A stretch of 64,000 nucleotides of DNA, taken from the NCBI GenBank assembly GCA_021603905.1, contig BQIU01000002.1, positions 62,001-126,000 of the forward strand, read 5' to 3'. The position numbers and the translations under genes were made by a program. Source of the stretch: Nitrospirales bacterium (GTDB taxonomy: Bacteria > Nitrospirota > Nitrospiria > Nitrospirales > UBA8639). This document shows, one piece after another, positions 29,751 through 37,585 of the stretch. Below the pieces are notes generated by a model. That model saw only the letters and a program-made list of their open reading frames with translations. It had not been told where the DNA came from and did no database searches. Position 1 is the first letter of the stretch. Each line of letters starts with the position of its first letter.

Positions 29751-29884
29751 TTACTTTCTGGGATAATAGAAGGTAGAGTATGACTTTCAGGAAGCTTGAC
29801 CAATCAAGTCCATCGATATGATCGATAAATAGAGATAAAACAATTCAGGATTTTTTAGGGTGAGTCCATGGATGAGAAATAACG

Positions 29885-30280
29885 ATGTTTTCAACTGACA
29901 TCAAGAAGGACGACTGGAGTGAGTTTTTTGATGATTTCACTCATGCTCACCAGAGTTGGCTCGTGAGAATGACAAACATGGGTGCGGATTCTGGGGTGCT
30001 GGGTTGGGAAAACGAGTTGCCATTTGAAGGCTTGACTCTTCAATTAGACAATGGGATCACGTGTATATCTATCATCGTACGACAAGATTCTGTCCCTCCC
30101 GGACATCTTCTCCATAGCGTCAATGGCGCGACTCAGATCACGCTTGAACAATCCGAAGATAATGAACACCTCAGGCTGCATATCAAGGCCATGAATAATG
30201 TCATCACGACTTTTGCATTCCGTCGAGCTGCTGTTCCTGATCAGCAAACGAAACCCGCAAATCCAAAGCCTAGTTTGTAG
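29885..30280 (+). CDS. DUF5335 family protein
   Basis: A 131-residue soluble protein. The N-terminal pattern (KKDDWSEFFDDFTHAHQSWLVRM) and the following beta-rich body (LPFEGLTLQLDNG, ITLEQSEDNEHLRLHI) match what I know of DUF5335, a family of unknown function often found beside stress genes. No catalytic motif, signal peptide or membrane segment. It stands alone, convergent with the cupin gene, and has its own CTAGGG-type element. Confidence 0.7.
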   Translation: MFSTDIKKDDWSEFFDDFTHAHQSWLVRMTNMGADSGVLGWENELPFEGLTLQLDNGITCISIIVRQDSVPPGHLLHSVNGATQITLEQSEDNEHLRLHIKAMNNVITTFAFRRAAVPDQQTKPANPKPSL

Positions 30281-30464
30281 TTGGATTGTCAGCGCAAGAA
30301 TGACGACTTCGCGAGAATAACATGCCCCATCGACAAACTATGTCACCCTCAGAAGTATCGAGCGAGCCTGCTCCGTAATCGGTTGATCTGGAAAATTTAC
30401 AGAGAAGTCAGTCCTCTACTCGTTCATGAGCTTCCAAAAAGAAGACCTATCCTGCAAGAATGTT

Positions 30465-30806
30465 TTATTGTTCATCCCGACTATGAATATGAGCAGGAGG
30501 ATAAGTGGCCTCAATGGCGGTGAAATCTTCAAGAATAGTGAAACTGTGACTTGCACCTTTAGGAATAAGCCATGAATCACCAGGATCCAATATCATCATT
30601 TGCCCTTCAATCTGAAGTTCTGCACGACCTTTAATGACATATCCGACAGTCTCATATTGACGGGCCGTGGGTGGTTTTGACTCACCTGAGGCCTCATGTT
30701 CCCATAAACGCATGGAAAGGTTTTTGCCTGTTACAAGGTATTTTTGCCCCATCTTTCCTTTAGGAGCATGATCGGCACACACTTTTTTGATTGTCGAATC
30801 TACCAT
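30465..30806 (-). CDS. Small cupin-domain protein
   Basis: A 113-residue single-domain cupin. The second half has the cupin pattern (ETVGYVIKGRAELQIEGQMMILDPGDSWLIPKGASHSFTI), with the G-x5-P-x-G-x-H-like motif ending in the histidine of GASHSF. It may bind a metal or sense a small ligand; the reaction is unknown. The start at 30806 (MVDSTIKK) follows GGAGGAAC, so the 27 extra codons in the track are dropped. A CTAGGG-type element lies about 150 bases upstream. Confidence 0.8.
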   Translation of the reverse strand: MVDSTIKKVCADHAPKGKMGQKYLVTGKNLSMRLWEHEASGESKPPTARQYETVGYVIKGRAELQIEGQMMILDPGDSWLIPKGASHSFTILEDFTAIEATYPPAHIHSRDEQ

Positions 30807-30957
30807 CGTTATGTTCCTCCAACGTTCTCGTGACTCATTGAATATATAGGCGTAATGTTTTGTAGAAAGCGTGAATGCATGAAACATTTTTTCATAAATT
30901 TTTTCTTAGGCACATCATCATACCATCAAGAGTATCTGAGGATGAGATAACACATAA

Positions 30958-30973
30958 CTAGTCAAAACCCTGG
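30958..30973 (-). promoter_or_regulatory. CTAGGG-type 16-bp element upstream of the cupin gene
   Basis: Towards the gene it reads CCAGGGTTTTGACTAG, 152 bases before the ATG at 30806. Confidence 0.6.
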
Positions 30974-31030
30974 GAAGAAGCACCCAGATGGTTAGTCGAT
31001 GAAACCAGAGTCCGTTGTTACGGCAGAACA

Positions 31031-31411
31031 TTAAAATAGCGGAGAATTGTCTTTTTCATCTAAGGCTCGACAGGGACCCAGGATAGTCATAAGTACAATT
31101 CCTTGACCTAACGTGGATGACGCCCGTATATGCCGACGCCACTTTTTGGGGACCACCAGAGATTGAGAGGATGATTCGGCGGCAAGAAAATTTTGAGATG
31201 ACCCTTCACTGGGAACGATGACCGATTCATTTTTATCCAATTGGTTTACATTGTTTAGGTCACCCTGCTCCCAATCAATTCGACGCTCTCCATCAAATTC
31301 TCTGTTCTTTTTCTCTATCTCGGCTTTTAACCATCGAGCAAACATCATAGCCATGCCAACAAGAAGAAACAGAACAAAATACACAAAAGGCTCAATTGCC
31401 ATCTTTTTCAC
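31031..31411 (-). CDS. Small membrane-anchored protein of the nfeD-floA operon
   Basis: About 123-126 residues: one N-terminal hydrophobic helix (PFVYFVLFLLVGMAMMFARWL), a charged and low-complexity middle, and a C-terminal motif (RRHIRASSTLGQGIVLMTILGPCRAL). The 'ILGP..AL' ending resembles small proteins encoded next to SPFH/NfeD genes, but I cannot name the family. It lies 9 bases after floA on the same strand, so it probably works with the flotillin-like complex. The start is GTG at 31411 or ATG at 31402. Confidence 0.65.
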   Translation of the reverse strand: MKKMAIEPFVYFVLFLLVGMAMMFARWLKAEIEKKNREFDGERRIDWEQGDLNNVNQLDKNESVIVPSEGSSQNFLAAESSSQSLVVPKKWRRHIRASSTLGQGIVLMTILGPCRALDEKDNSPLF

Positions 31412-31420
31412 ATCCTATAG

Positions 31421-32389
31421 CTAAGGTTTGTTTGGTGTATCTTCAGAATCGGCTATGGACTCTCTCATGGTCGTGTCTGCTTGAACATTCTTCATGCGAT
31501 AATAATCCATAATGCCTAAATTTCCATGACGAAATGCTTCGGCCATCGCTTTGGGAACTTCTGCCTCCGCTTCAATCACTCGTGCACGCATTTCCTGTTC
31601 AAGAGCAACAGCCATCGCACGACGTTCTTCGGCTTTGGCTTGTGCAATTTGCTTGTCGGCGTTAGCTTGATCGATTTGAAGTTTGGCACCAATATTCTCC
31701 CCCACATCGACATCAGCAATATCAATAGACAAAATTTCAAAGGCCGTACCGGCATCCAACCCTTTTTCTAAAATATGTTTTGAAATTTCATCTGGATTTT
31801 CCAGCACATCTTTGTGGGTTGCTGACGAGCCAATGGTACTCACCATGCCTTCGCCTACTCGGGCTATTACGGTCTCCTCTCCGGCCCCACCAACCAGGCG
31901 ATCAATGTTGGCTCTCACTGTGACACGTGAATTCACGATCAGCTGAATGCCATCTTTGGCAACGGCGGTTATCCGCGGGGTTTCAATCACTTTCGGGAGT
32001 ACCGACATTTGTACAGCTTCAAGCACGTCTCGACCAGCTAAATCAATGGCGGCAGCTCGTTTAAATGGCATCGGAATATTGGCTTTATCTGCAGAGATCA
32101 TGGCATTGACCACCCTCACAACATCACCTCCCGCCAAAAAGTGAGCTTCGAGATCGTTGATGGGAATTGTTAAGCCGGCCTTCACCGCACTAATTCGAGC
32201 AGTCACAACGGTGGCAGGTGGAACGCGACGAAATCGCATACCAATGAGTGTTAGCAAACCAACGTATGCGTTTGAAGCCCAAGCAGCAATCCACAAGGGA
32301 ATGGGAATTAAATAGAGAATGCCAGCTAAAATCGTAAAAACAATAAGAAGAAGACCGACGGTGCCGACTATTTGCGTTTCCAATTCCAT
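31421..32389 (-). CDS. floA: Flotillin-like protein FloA
   Basis: A 322-residue SPFH protein. An N-terminal membrane hairpin ([27 protein letters not shown]) is followed by the FloA-type band-7 domain ([46 protein letters not shown]). A helical, alanine- and glutamate-rich segment follows ([37 protein letters not shown]). FloA scaffolds membrane microdomains. Its start overlaps the nfeD stop (TAATG), the common nfeD-floA pairing. Confidence 0.9.
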   Translation of the reverse strand: MELETQIVGTVGLLLIVFTILAGILYLIPIPLWIAAWASNAYVGLLTLIGMRFRRVPPATVVTARISAVKAGLTIPINDLEAHFLAGGDVVRVVNAMISADKANIPMPFKRAAAIDLAGRDVLEAVQMSVLPKVIETPRITAVAKDGIQLIVNSRVTVRANIDRLVGGAGEETVIARVGEGMVSTIGSSATHKDVLENPDEISKHILEKGLDAGTAFEILSIDIADVDVGENIGAKLQIDQANADKQIAQAKAEERRAMAVALEQEMRARVIEAEAEVPKAMAEAFRHGNLGIMDYYRMKNVQADTTMRESIADSEDTPNKP

Positions 32390-33789
32390 TACGACTTCCC
32401 CCTCTCCTTCTCGCCCAGTGCGATTTGTCTTACCACAATCCGGTTCCCATCTACTTGCACGATCGTGACCGATTGCCCTGCTTCGATAAATTCTCCTTCA
32501 GAAACCACATCGAGCCGTTCGCCATCAAAATGAGCGATACCAGAAGGACGAAGTGCCGATGCGACAATCCCTTTCGTCCCAACCCTGGGTTGATAGTCCC
32601 CTTCGTTCGAATCATATTCCTCTTTCGGCAACAAGGCCGTTTTAAGCACAAGATTATTTCCTAATGGAAGATGAGGAAGAAAACGTAAGAGGAGAAGACC
32701 AAGCACGATCGCCAGAATAATTGAAAGTGCGACTTGTCCGATCGAGGTGACGATGGCTTCCCAGGATGCCCCCGCTCCGATGAGACTCAAGGCAAATCCA
32801 GCAAGGAGCGAGACAATTCCCAAAATCCCTGCGACTCCGAAACCTGGGACCACAAAAATTTCTAGGCCGATACCAATAAGACCGAGTCCAACGAATAACA
32901 GTTCTTCCCAACCAGCAAGATGAACCAGCCCATGCCCTCCAAAAAATAATATCAGACTCATGAGCCCCAGGACGCCTGGAATGCCGAACCCTGGGGCCCT
33001 CATTTCGATAAAGAGGCCAAGCATTCCCATCGTCATGAGCAACGAGCTCACAAGTGGATGCGTCAGAAATCTGACAAGACTTTCAGCCCAAGTCTGTGTC
33101 GCATGTCGAATTTCTGCATCAGATAAATTAAGAGACTGTAGCACTGACTCAAGACTATTGGCTTGCAAATCAGCGATAGTCAGATTCAAGGCTTCTTTTG
33201 TGGTCAGAGTCAGCAATTTTCCTCTGGCAATAACATCAGGAATGACGACATCTGCATCGACCATTGCTTCCGCCAGGAGAGGGGGACGTTTTCTGCTTTC
33301 TGCCGTTCCTCGAAACTCCTTTCTAATGTAGGAAATTGTTTTTTCGGACGCCGTATTGGCGGACGTTCCAGGAAGTCCCATTTGCACAGGAGTGGCTGCT
33401 CCAATCGTAGCTCCTTCAGCCATAATGATACGTTCCGTGGCCAAACTGATCAGGGCACCGGCAGAAATCGCTCGCTTATTAATAAACGCCACAGTTGGAA
33501 TTTTTGACGTTAACAATGCATCTCGAATGATCACTGCGGCATCAACACGTCCACCAAATGTATTAATGTCCAGAATGAGAGCCTGACTTTTTGCGTCGGT
33601 CGCTTCTTGAAGCACTCGTTCCACGAACGGAGCCAAGCCCATATCAATAACTCCCTTGACGGGAACCACATAGACAATCGACGGGGACTGAGCCATTGAC
33701 AGAGGTGGATCATTGATGAAAAGGCCCCAACACATTCCAGATAGAAAGATAAGCAGAAAAGAAATTTTATAGAGGGCAGGGACGTACAC
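32389..33789 (-). CDS. nfeD: NfeD family membrane-bound serine protease (long form)
   Basis: A 466-residue protein. A signal/anchor helix is followed by a ClpP-class serine protease domain (residues about 35-230) with the nucleophile in [14 protein letters not shown], then four to five membrane helices (about 235-390). A C-terminal OB-fold NfeD domain follows ([50 protein letters not shown]). The protease probably trims membrane proteins such as stomatin/flotillin partners. The start is GTG. A perfect tandem 15-bp repeat lies 63-92 bases upstream. Confidence 0.9.
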   Translation of the reverse strand: MYVPALYKISFLLIFLSGMCWGLFINDPPLSMAQSPSIVYVVPVKGVIDMGLAPFVERVLQEATDAKSQALILDINTFGGRVDAAVIIRDALLTSKIPTVAFINKRAISAGALISLATERIIMAEGATIGAATPVQMGLPGTSANTASEKTISYIRKEFRGTAESRKRPPLLAEAMVDADVVIPDVIARGKLLTLTTKEALNLTIADLQANSLESVLQSLNLSDAEIRHATQTWAESLVRFLTHPLVSSLLMTMGMLGLFIEMRAPGFGIPGVLGLMSLILFFGGHGLVHLAGWEELLFVGLGLIGIGLEIFVVPGFGVAGILGIVSLLAGFALSLIGAGASWEAIVTSIGQVALSIILAIVLGLLLLRFLPHLPLGNNLVLKTALLPKEEYDSNEGDYQPRVGTKGIVASALRPSGIAHFDGERLDVVSEGEFIEAGQSVTIVQVDGNRIVVRQIALGEKERGKS

Positions 33790-34544
33790 GTGAGGCGGGT
33801 TCCTTCACATGGGTTGATCAAGTCCGGCCATGACTGCTGATCTGGATCCTATTAAGACCTTACAATTTAAGACCTTACAATCTGGTCACTCTATCCAACT
33901 TTTTATTAATAAGAAAAGCTCATAAGCCGACCGTGGATGAGCCCACGGTCAATACTAGCACAATGCTAATGAGCCAGGCTTTGATTCGAAACCAGACACC
34001 ATCAACTCGGAGAGGTTGGACATTCTCGACGTATTCAAGAACGTGCAGGAGGGATCACAATTAGAACGTTAGAGGTTAGGAGAACGCAAGAAGAATTCTC
34101 TTAAAACAGAACAACTCATCACACATGTCCATCATGATGAATAATCAAACCCAGAGTTTGGTCATATTCTTCACACCTATCATAATTCAGTTGCCCCCCA
34201 CACAAAAGGTGGAGGGCTAGCGTCTGAGCTTTCTTGTCAACGATGAATCAAAGCGTCGCATTCTCGCACAGAAACAAAGAGTTGAAGATACTCATTTTGA
34301 CATTTCCCAAGATCATTTAGCGTAGTTAGGAAGTGAGACACACAATCTGTTTCATTGATCGATCTCTTTTGTGACATCTTAGCTCGAAGGACTACACGGC
34401 ACATGAAGCGCCACGTATGTACGGCTTATTTCCCACGATAGCCCCATAGAGATCTTAATACAACGCTTAACGATCCAGCCGCAAGGAAAACACACATGAG
34501 CCTTCGACGACCTGAATGTGTGATGAGGCAACACTCCCTCTAGG
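33790..34544. other. Long intergenic region without genes
   Basis: About 750 bases with no ORF over 60 residues. It contains the tandem 15-bp repeat (33852-33881) and a C-rich/G-rich imperfect hairpin near 34192-34217 (GCCCCCCAC / GTGGAGGGC). Nothing else recognised. Confidence 0.6.
33852..33881. repeat. Perfect tandem 15-bp direct repeat upstream of nfeD
   Basis: TTAAGACCTTACAAT occurs twice back to back (33852-33866 and 33867-33881). It lies 63-92 bases before the nfeD GTG, a position suited to an operator with two same-facing binding sites. Confidence 0.7.
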
Positions 34545-34931
34545 TCAGACCAGAGGAGGATCTTCGGAATCTTCTCCTGTTAGCACTTCGGCCTCTTTCT
34601 TCTCCATAGTATCCATTTCACTGATTAACCCTAATAAGAGCTGGCGGCGTTGTTGGATAGATTTCTGGACGAGGTCGCGAGAAGTTGGTTCTTGAGCCGA
34701 TTCTGGCATATTGAGAAGGGCTTCGCCCTCGGCCATTGTCGCGAATTTATATCCACTCAATTTCTTCGTCCTTCCATCTACTCGCTTAATGACCTCTTCC
34801 GTCTCGTCATCAAATTTTTCAAGTTGCTGAGGATCGACCGGAGTGTGACTTAACTTTTCCAGTTTATCTAATTGCTGTTTGAGTTGATCCACTCGAGATA
34901 GTGATGAAAAAGATGCGTTCGTATTTGCCAT
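34545..34931 (-). CDS. Hypothetical coiled-coil protein
   Basis: A 128-residue hydrophilic protein, highly charged and largely helical. A likely coiled coil runs from VDQLKQQLDKLEKLSH through FDDETEEVIKRVDG, and a second helix is QQRRQLLLGLISEMDTMEKKEAEVL. No signal peptide, membrane segment or known domain. The start MANTNAS at 34931 is favoured because AGGAA lies just upstream. A CTAGGG-type element is located 115 bases upstream. Function unknown. Confidence 0.65.
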   Translation of the reverse strand: MANTNASFSSLSRVDQLKQQLDKLEKLSHTPVDPQQLEKFDDETEEVIKRVDGRTKKLSGYKFATMAEGEALLNMPESAQEPTSRDLVQKSIQQRRQLLLGLISEMDTMEKKEAEVLTGEDSEDPPLV

Positions 34932-35267
34932 AAGTTCCTCCATTCCTTGTTCTTATTACAAAGCACACCATCTTCGACTTTTTAGCTAAACAAGTCTAAA
35001 ACAATCGACCTTTATAGTTATACAAAGTTTTTAGCACCAAGGCTACTGGGAAAAACCCTTGAGTGAGGCAGCAAAAAGACGGGACAACTTCGTGAAACTC
35101 CATGCTGACGCGATGAATCGTGAGTCAAGCACGAGTGCAGAAAATTTTATCTCGACGTGTACAAATATACGAGAGGCCATCATGGTTTTGTCTATCTCGT
35201 GAACTAGTGATATCTCGATAAAATCAATGAAAGAAAACCAAATTACCAATACTCCATAGAGGTCACG
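34932..35267. other. Divergent intergenic region
   Basis: About 335 bases. It contains the CTAGGG-type element for the coiled-coil gene. No element was found facing the PRC-barrel gene at 35268, and no RNA gene was seen. Confidence 0.5.
35046..35061 (-). promoter_or_regulatory. CTAGGG-type 16-bp element upstream of the coiled-coil gene
   Basis: Towards the gene it reads CAAGGGTTTTTCCCAG, 115 bases before the start. Confidence 0.55.
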
Positions 35268-36416
35268 ATGAGAAAGCGATTACTACCTGTATACCTAATT
35301 GTTATGTGCGCGCTTCTTAACCCTGTATCACAGTCCTTTGCAAATGAATCCGATGATTCTCTGAGGGGGGCCTATAAGGCCAGTGAGTTGATAGGGAAAA
35401 ATGTGAAAACAATCGAAGAGAAGGATCTTGGGGAAATCCAAGACATTGTCATTGGTAACGAAGGAGAAGTTGGCTATGCGGTGCTTTCATTCGGAGGAGT
35501 CCTCGGTATCGGCGATAAGCTCTTTGCGGTCCCGTGGACCTCATTGGCTCATAGTCCTGATGGGGAGTATCTCACGTTAAATGTCGAAGAGAAAAAATTA
35601 GAGAATGCTCCTGGCTTTAATAAAGACGATTGGCCCGATATGCAAGATGAACAATGGAAATTAGTGATATTAGAATTTTACCAAGCCCCGCAGACGAATC
35701 AAAAAGAGTCGGTCAAAAATTCTAGGTCACTTCCCGACCATACGAATCATGCACATTTTTCCGCATCGCAAGGGTACCTTGTTGGAGGTGAAGGGAAAAC
35801 CGGTAACAGCGTTCGATATGACGGCTCAATGATTTGGGAAGGTCCTAGTTATGCCACAGTAGATGTTGACCCCAAAGCCAATGAAGGAGTGGTAATGGGG
35901 ATTGTTCGTACCCATGATCATACCTACACCATCCTGTTTACAGAATTTAACGGGACAGAATCCTTCATGGATGGTGGGATCGCCACAGATTTAACGTTAC
36001 ATGGGACATCAGGGCAAGGCGCTCCAATATTCCCCAAATTATCAACTCCTGTTGCTGGATGGGGAAAAGCCACGGTGTTTAAAAATGATGATGTCCTGTA
36101 TAAGCAATATCCAGCTCACTTCATGTTAACTGAAGCGGGACGGGATGAGAAAACCCACCAGGTCCAATTTCTTGAGCCTGATCGGCTGAAGAACTTTATC
36201 ACCGCCTCAAGCTCAGAGACGTCGAGTGAAAACATGCAAGAGATCAAAGCGGATATTCACAAGACAGAAGATTCCGTGAATCCTCGCACCTTGCAATTGC
36301 ATATCGTGGCCCATTCCAACGATCAAGATGAGGAAAACATCCCCCCCTATGACAATTTCATTCATTTCATGTGGGATAAGATCACATGGGAGAATGACAA
36401 AGAAAAGAGTGAATAA
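35268..36416 (+). CDS. Secreted PRC-barrel protein with an unrecognised C-terminal region
   Basis: A 382-residue protein with a signal peptide (residues 1-25, cut probably after SFA). A PRC-barrel domain spans about 36-118 (LIGKNVKTIEEKDLGEIQDIVIG; YAVLSFGGVLGIGDKLFAVPW; NAPGFNKDDWPDM). The remaining 240 residues, with GGIATDLTLHGTSGQGAPIFPKL and FIHFMWDKI near the end, are not recognised. The PRC part is a close paralogue of the 120-residue protein at 56753. PRC barrels bind protein or RNA partners or respond to envelope conditions. A GAGGTCACG ribosome site precedes the ATG. Confidence 0.75.
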   Translation: MRKRLLPVYLIVMCALLNPVSQSFANESDDSLRGAYKASELIGKNVKTIEEKDLGEIQDIVIGNEGEVGYAVLSFGGVLGIGDKLFAVPWTSLAHSPDGEYLTLNVEEKKLENAPGFNKDDWPDMQDEQWKLVILEFYQAPQTNQKESVKNSRSLPDHTNHAHFSASQGYLVGGEGKTGNSVRYDGSMIWEGPSYATVDVDPKANEGVVMGIVRTHDHTYTILFTEFNGTESFMDGGIATDLTLHGTSGQGAPIFPKLSTPVAGWGKATVFKNDDVLYKQYPAHFMLTEAGRDEKTHQVQFLEPDRLKNFITASSSETSSENMQEIKADIHKTEDSVNPRTLQLHIVAHSNDQDEENIPPYDNFIHFMWDKITWENDKEKSE

Positions 36417-36471
36417 CATGTAGTCGGCAACGTTTGATGGAATAAAACCGACTGGTAGAAATGGACAAGAT

Positions 36472-36939
36472 ATGACACATGCAGCCGTCAAGGATATTGC
36501 GAAAGATTTATCCCAAGAGTTCCCGCGTAGTCCGCGGGAACTCTTGGGAGGATATGTGATCGCCGCTCGAACATTGGATAAATGTCGGGCCGTGCTCAAT
36601 CACTCTCAAGGAGAATACAAATTTAATTGTCCATTAGATCAAAGATTTTTTGAATTCACCGGCATTAACGCCGAAGAATTTAAAATCTTCGTGGAGTCTG
36701 GTGCCTCTGACGATGAGGTGATCTCTTGGATTTCCCAGCATGCGACATCACGACCACGGATTGAGATCATCAAATGGAATAATCAGCTCCGAGGAATGCG
36801 TATTGGTGAATTACCGGATGATGCTCAAGAATTTTTAGAAGATTATATTCCCCAACATGTTCCCTCGAATAGACCTGTCTACTGTTGGTTTGATGTCTAT
36901 GACTTGGAAGAACAACGGTTAACCGCCACTCCTGCGTAG
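36472..36939 (+). CDS. DUF5069 family protein
   Basis: A 155-residue soluble protein with the DUF5069 start pattern (FPRSPRELLGGYVIAARTLDKCRA) and a later ESGASDDEVISWI segment. The function of the family is unknown. Codons 14-26 of this gene form a perfect 17-bp DNA/RNA hairpin (see the repeat at 36511). The gene lies 55 bases after the PRC-barrel gene and may be co-transcribed with it. Confidence 0.75.
   Translation: MTHAAVKDIAKDLSQEFPRSPRELLGGYVIAARTLDKCRAVLNHSQGEYKFNCPLDQRFFEFTGINAEEFKIFVESGASDDEVISWISQHATSRPRIEIIKWNNQLRGMRIGELPDDAQEFLEDYIPQHVPSNRPVYCWFDVYDLEEQRLTATPA
36511..36549. repeat. Perfect 17-bp inverted repeat inside the DUF5069 coding region
   Basis: TCCCAAGAGTTCCCGCG and its exact complement CGCGGGAACTCTTGGGA are separated by five bases (TAGTC). 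The stem starts 39 bases after the ATG. In mRNA it would be a very stable hairpin in the path of early elongating ribosomes. Confidence 0.9.
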
Positions 36940-37047
36940 CATGTTGAATAAGACTCTTGCTCTGGTGAGAAATAATCACTCTTCAACAAAGAGAAGAAGT
37001 TAAGATCATCAGGAAAACATTCTGAAGCACATTGACGATCGGTAGAG

Positions 37048-37578
37048 GTGACTGAAGGAGGACAATTGATTCAATGGACAGGCATAGTGGTGGTTGGAGT
37101 CGGGATTGGATTAGCGTTGATAGTGGGGACCCTGTATTCCACGGGAAGTGCCGATCTTGCTGTCCACGATCAGCAACCGATTACGTTCAGCCACCAACGT
37201 CATGCCGGACAGTTAGGTGTGGCCTGTCAGTTTTGCCATCGTTTTGCCTCAGTCAGTCCTATTGCGGGGGTACCTCCCGTCTCAATTTGTATGACATGCC
37301 ATCAGTCCATGCCCACTCAACAGCCAGACCTCAAACGGCTCACCCTTTACTGGAATGAACAACGTCCGATACCGTGGATTCGTCTTCAGCGTCTTCCAGA
37401 TCATGTCTATTTTACGCACGAAATGCATCTTTTCGCAGGAGTGACGTGCCAGGATTGTCATGGGATAGTTGAAAAGATGATGGGCACGCCTCGCGCCTCT
37501 ACATTTGAGATGGGGTGGTGTCTCACCTGTCATCAGCAACAGCACGCCTCGACCGATTGTTGGACATGCCACAAATAG
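37048..37578 (+). CDS. Pentaheme c-type cytochrome, ActA-like subunit
   Basis: A 176-residue protein with one N-terminal membrane anchor (IVVVGVGIGLALIVGTLYS) and five CXXCH heme sites: CQFCH, CMTCH, CQDCH, CLTCH and CWTCH. Several are preceded by distal histidines (FSHQRHAG, FTHEMHLFAG), as in class III/cytochrome c7-type and ActA subunits. It would sit on the periplasmic side and relay electrons within an alternative-complex-III-like (ACIII) enzyme. First gene of an eight- or nine-gene cluster; the next gene starts 7 bases later. The start is GTG, and a downstream start is possible. Confidence 0.85.
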   Translation: MTEGGQLIQWTGIVVVGVGIGLALIVGTLYSTGSADLAVHDQQPITFSHQRHAGQLGVACQFCHRFASVSPIAGVPPVSICMTCHQSMPTQQPDLKRLTLYWNEQRPIPWIRLQRLPDHVYFTHEMHLFAGVTCQDCHGIVEKMMGTPRASTFEMGWCLTCHQQQHASTDCWTCHK

Positions 37579-37585
37579 GTGAACG

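Larger units (their letters stand above)
29433..29884. other. Divergent intergenic region with two opposed elements
   Basis: About 450 bases with no gene. It holds one CTAGGG-type element for transketolase and one for the DUF5335 gene. Between them (about 29634-29675) is an interrupted inverted repeat, GATCGAT..TAAGACA against TGTCTTA..ATCGATC. Confidence 0.55.

Noticed and set aside
34192-34217. C-rich/G-rich hairpin as a terminator
   Set aside because: No gene ends near it on either strand and there is no T-run; left as an unexplained imperfect hairpin.
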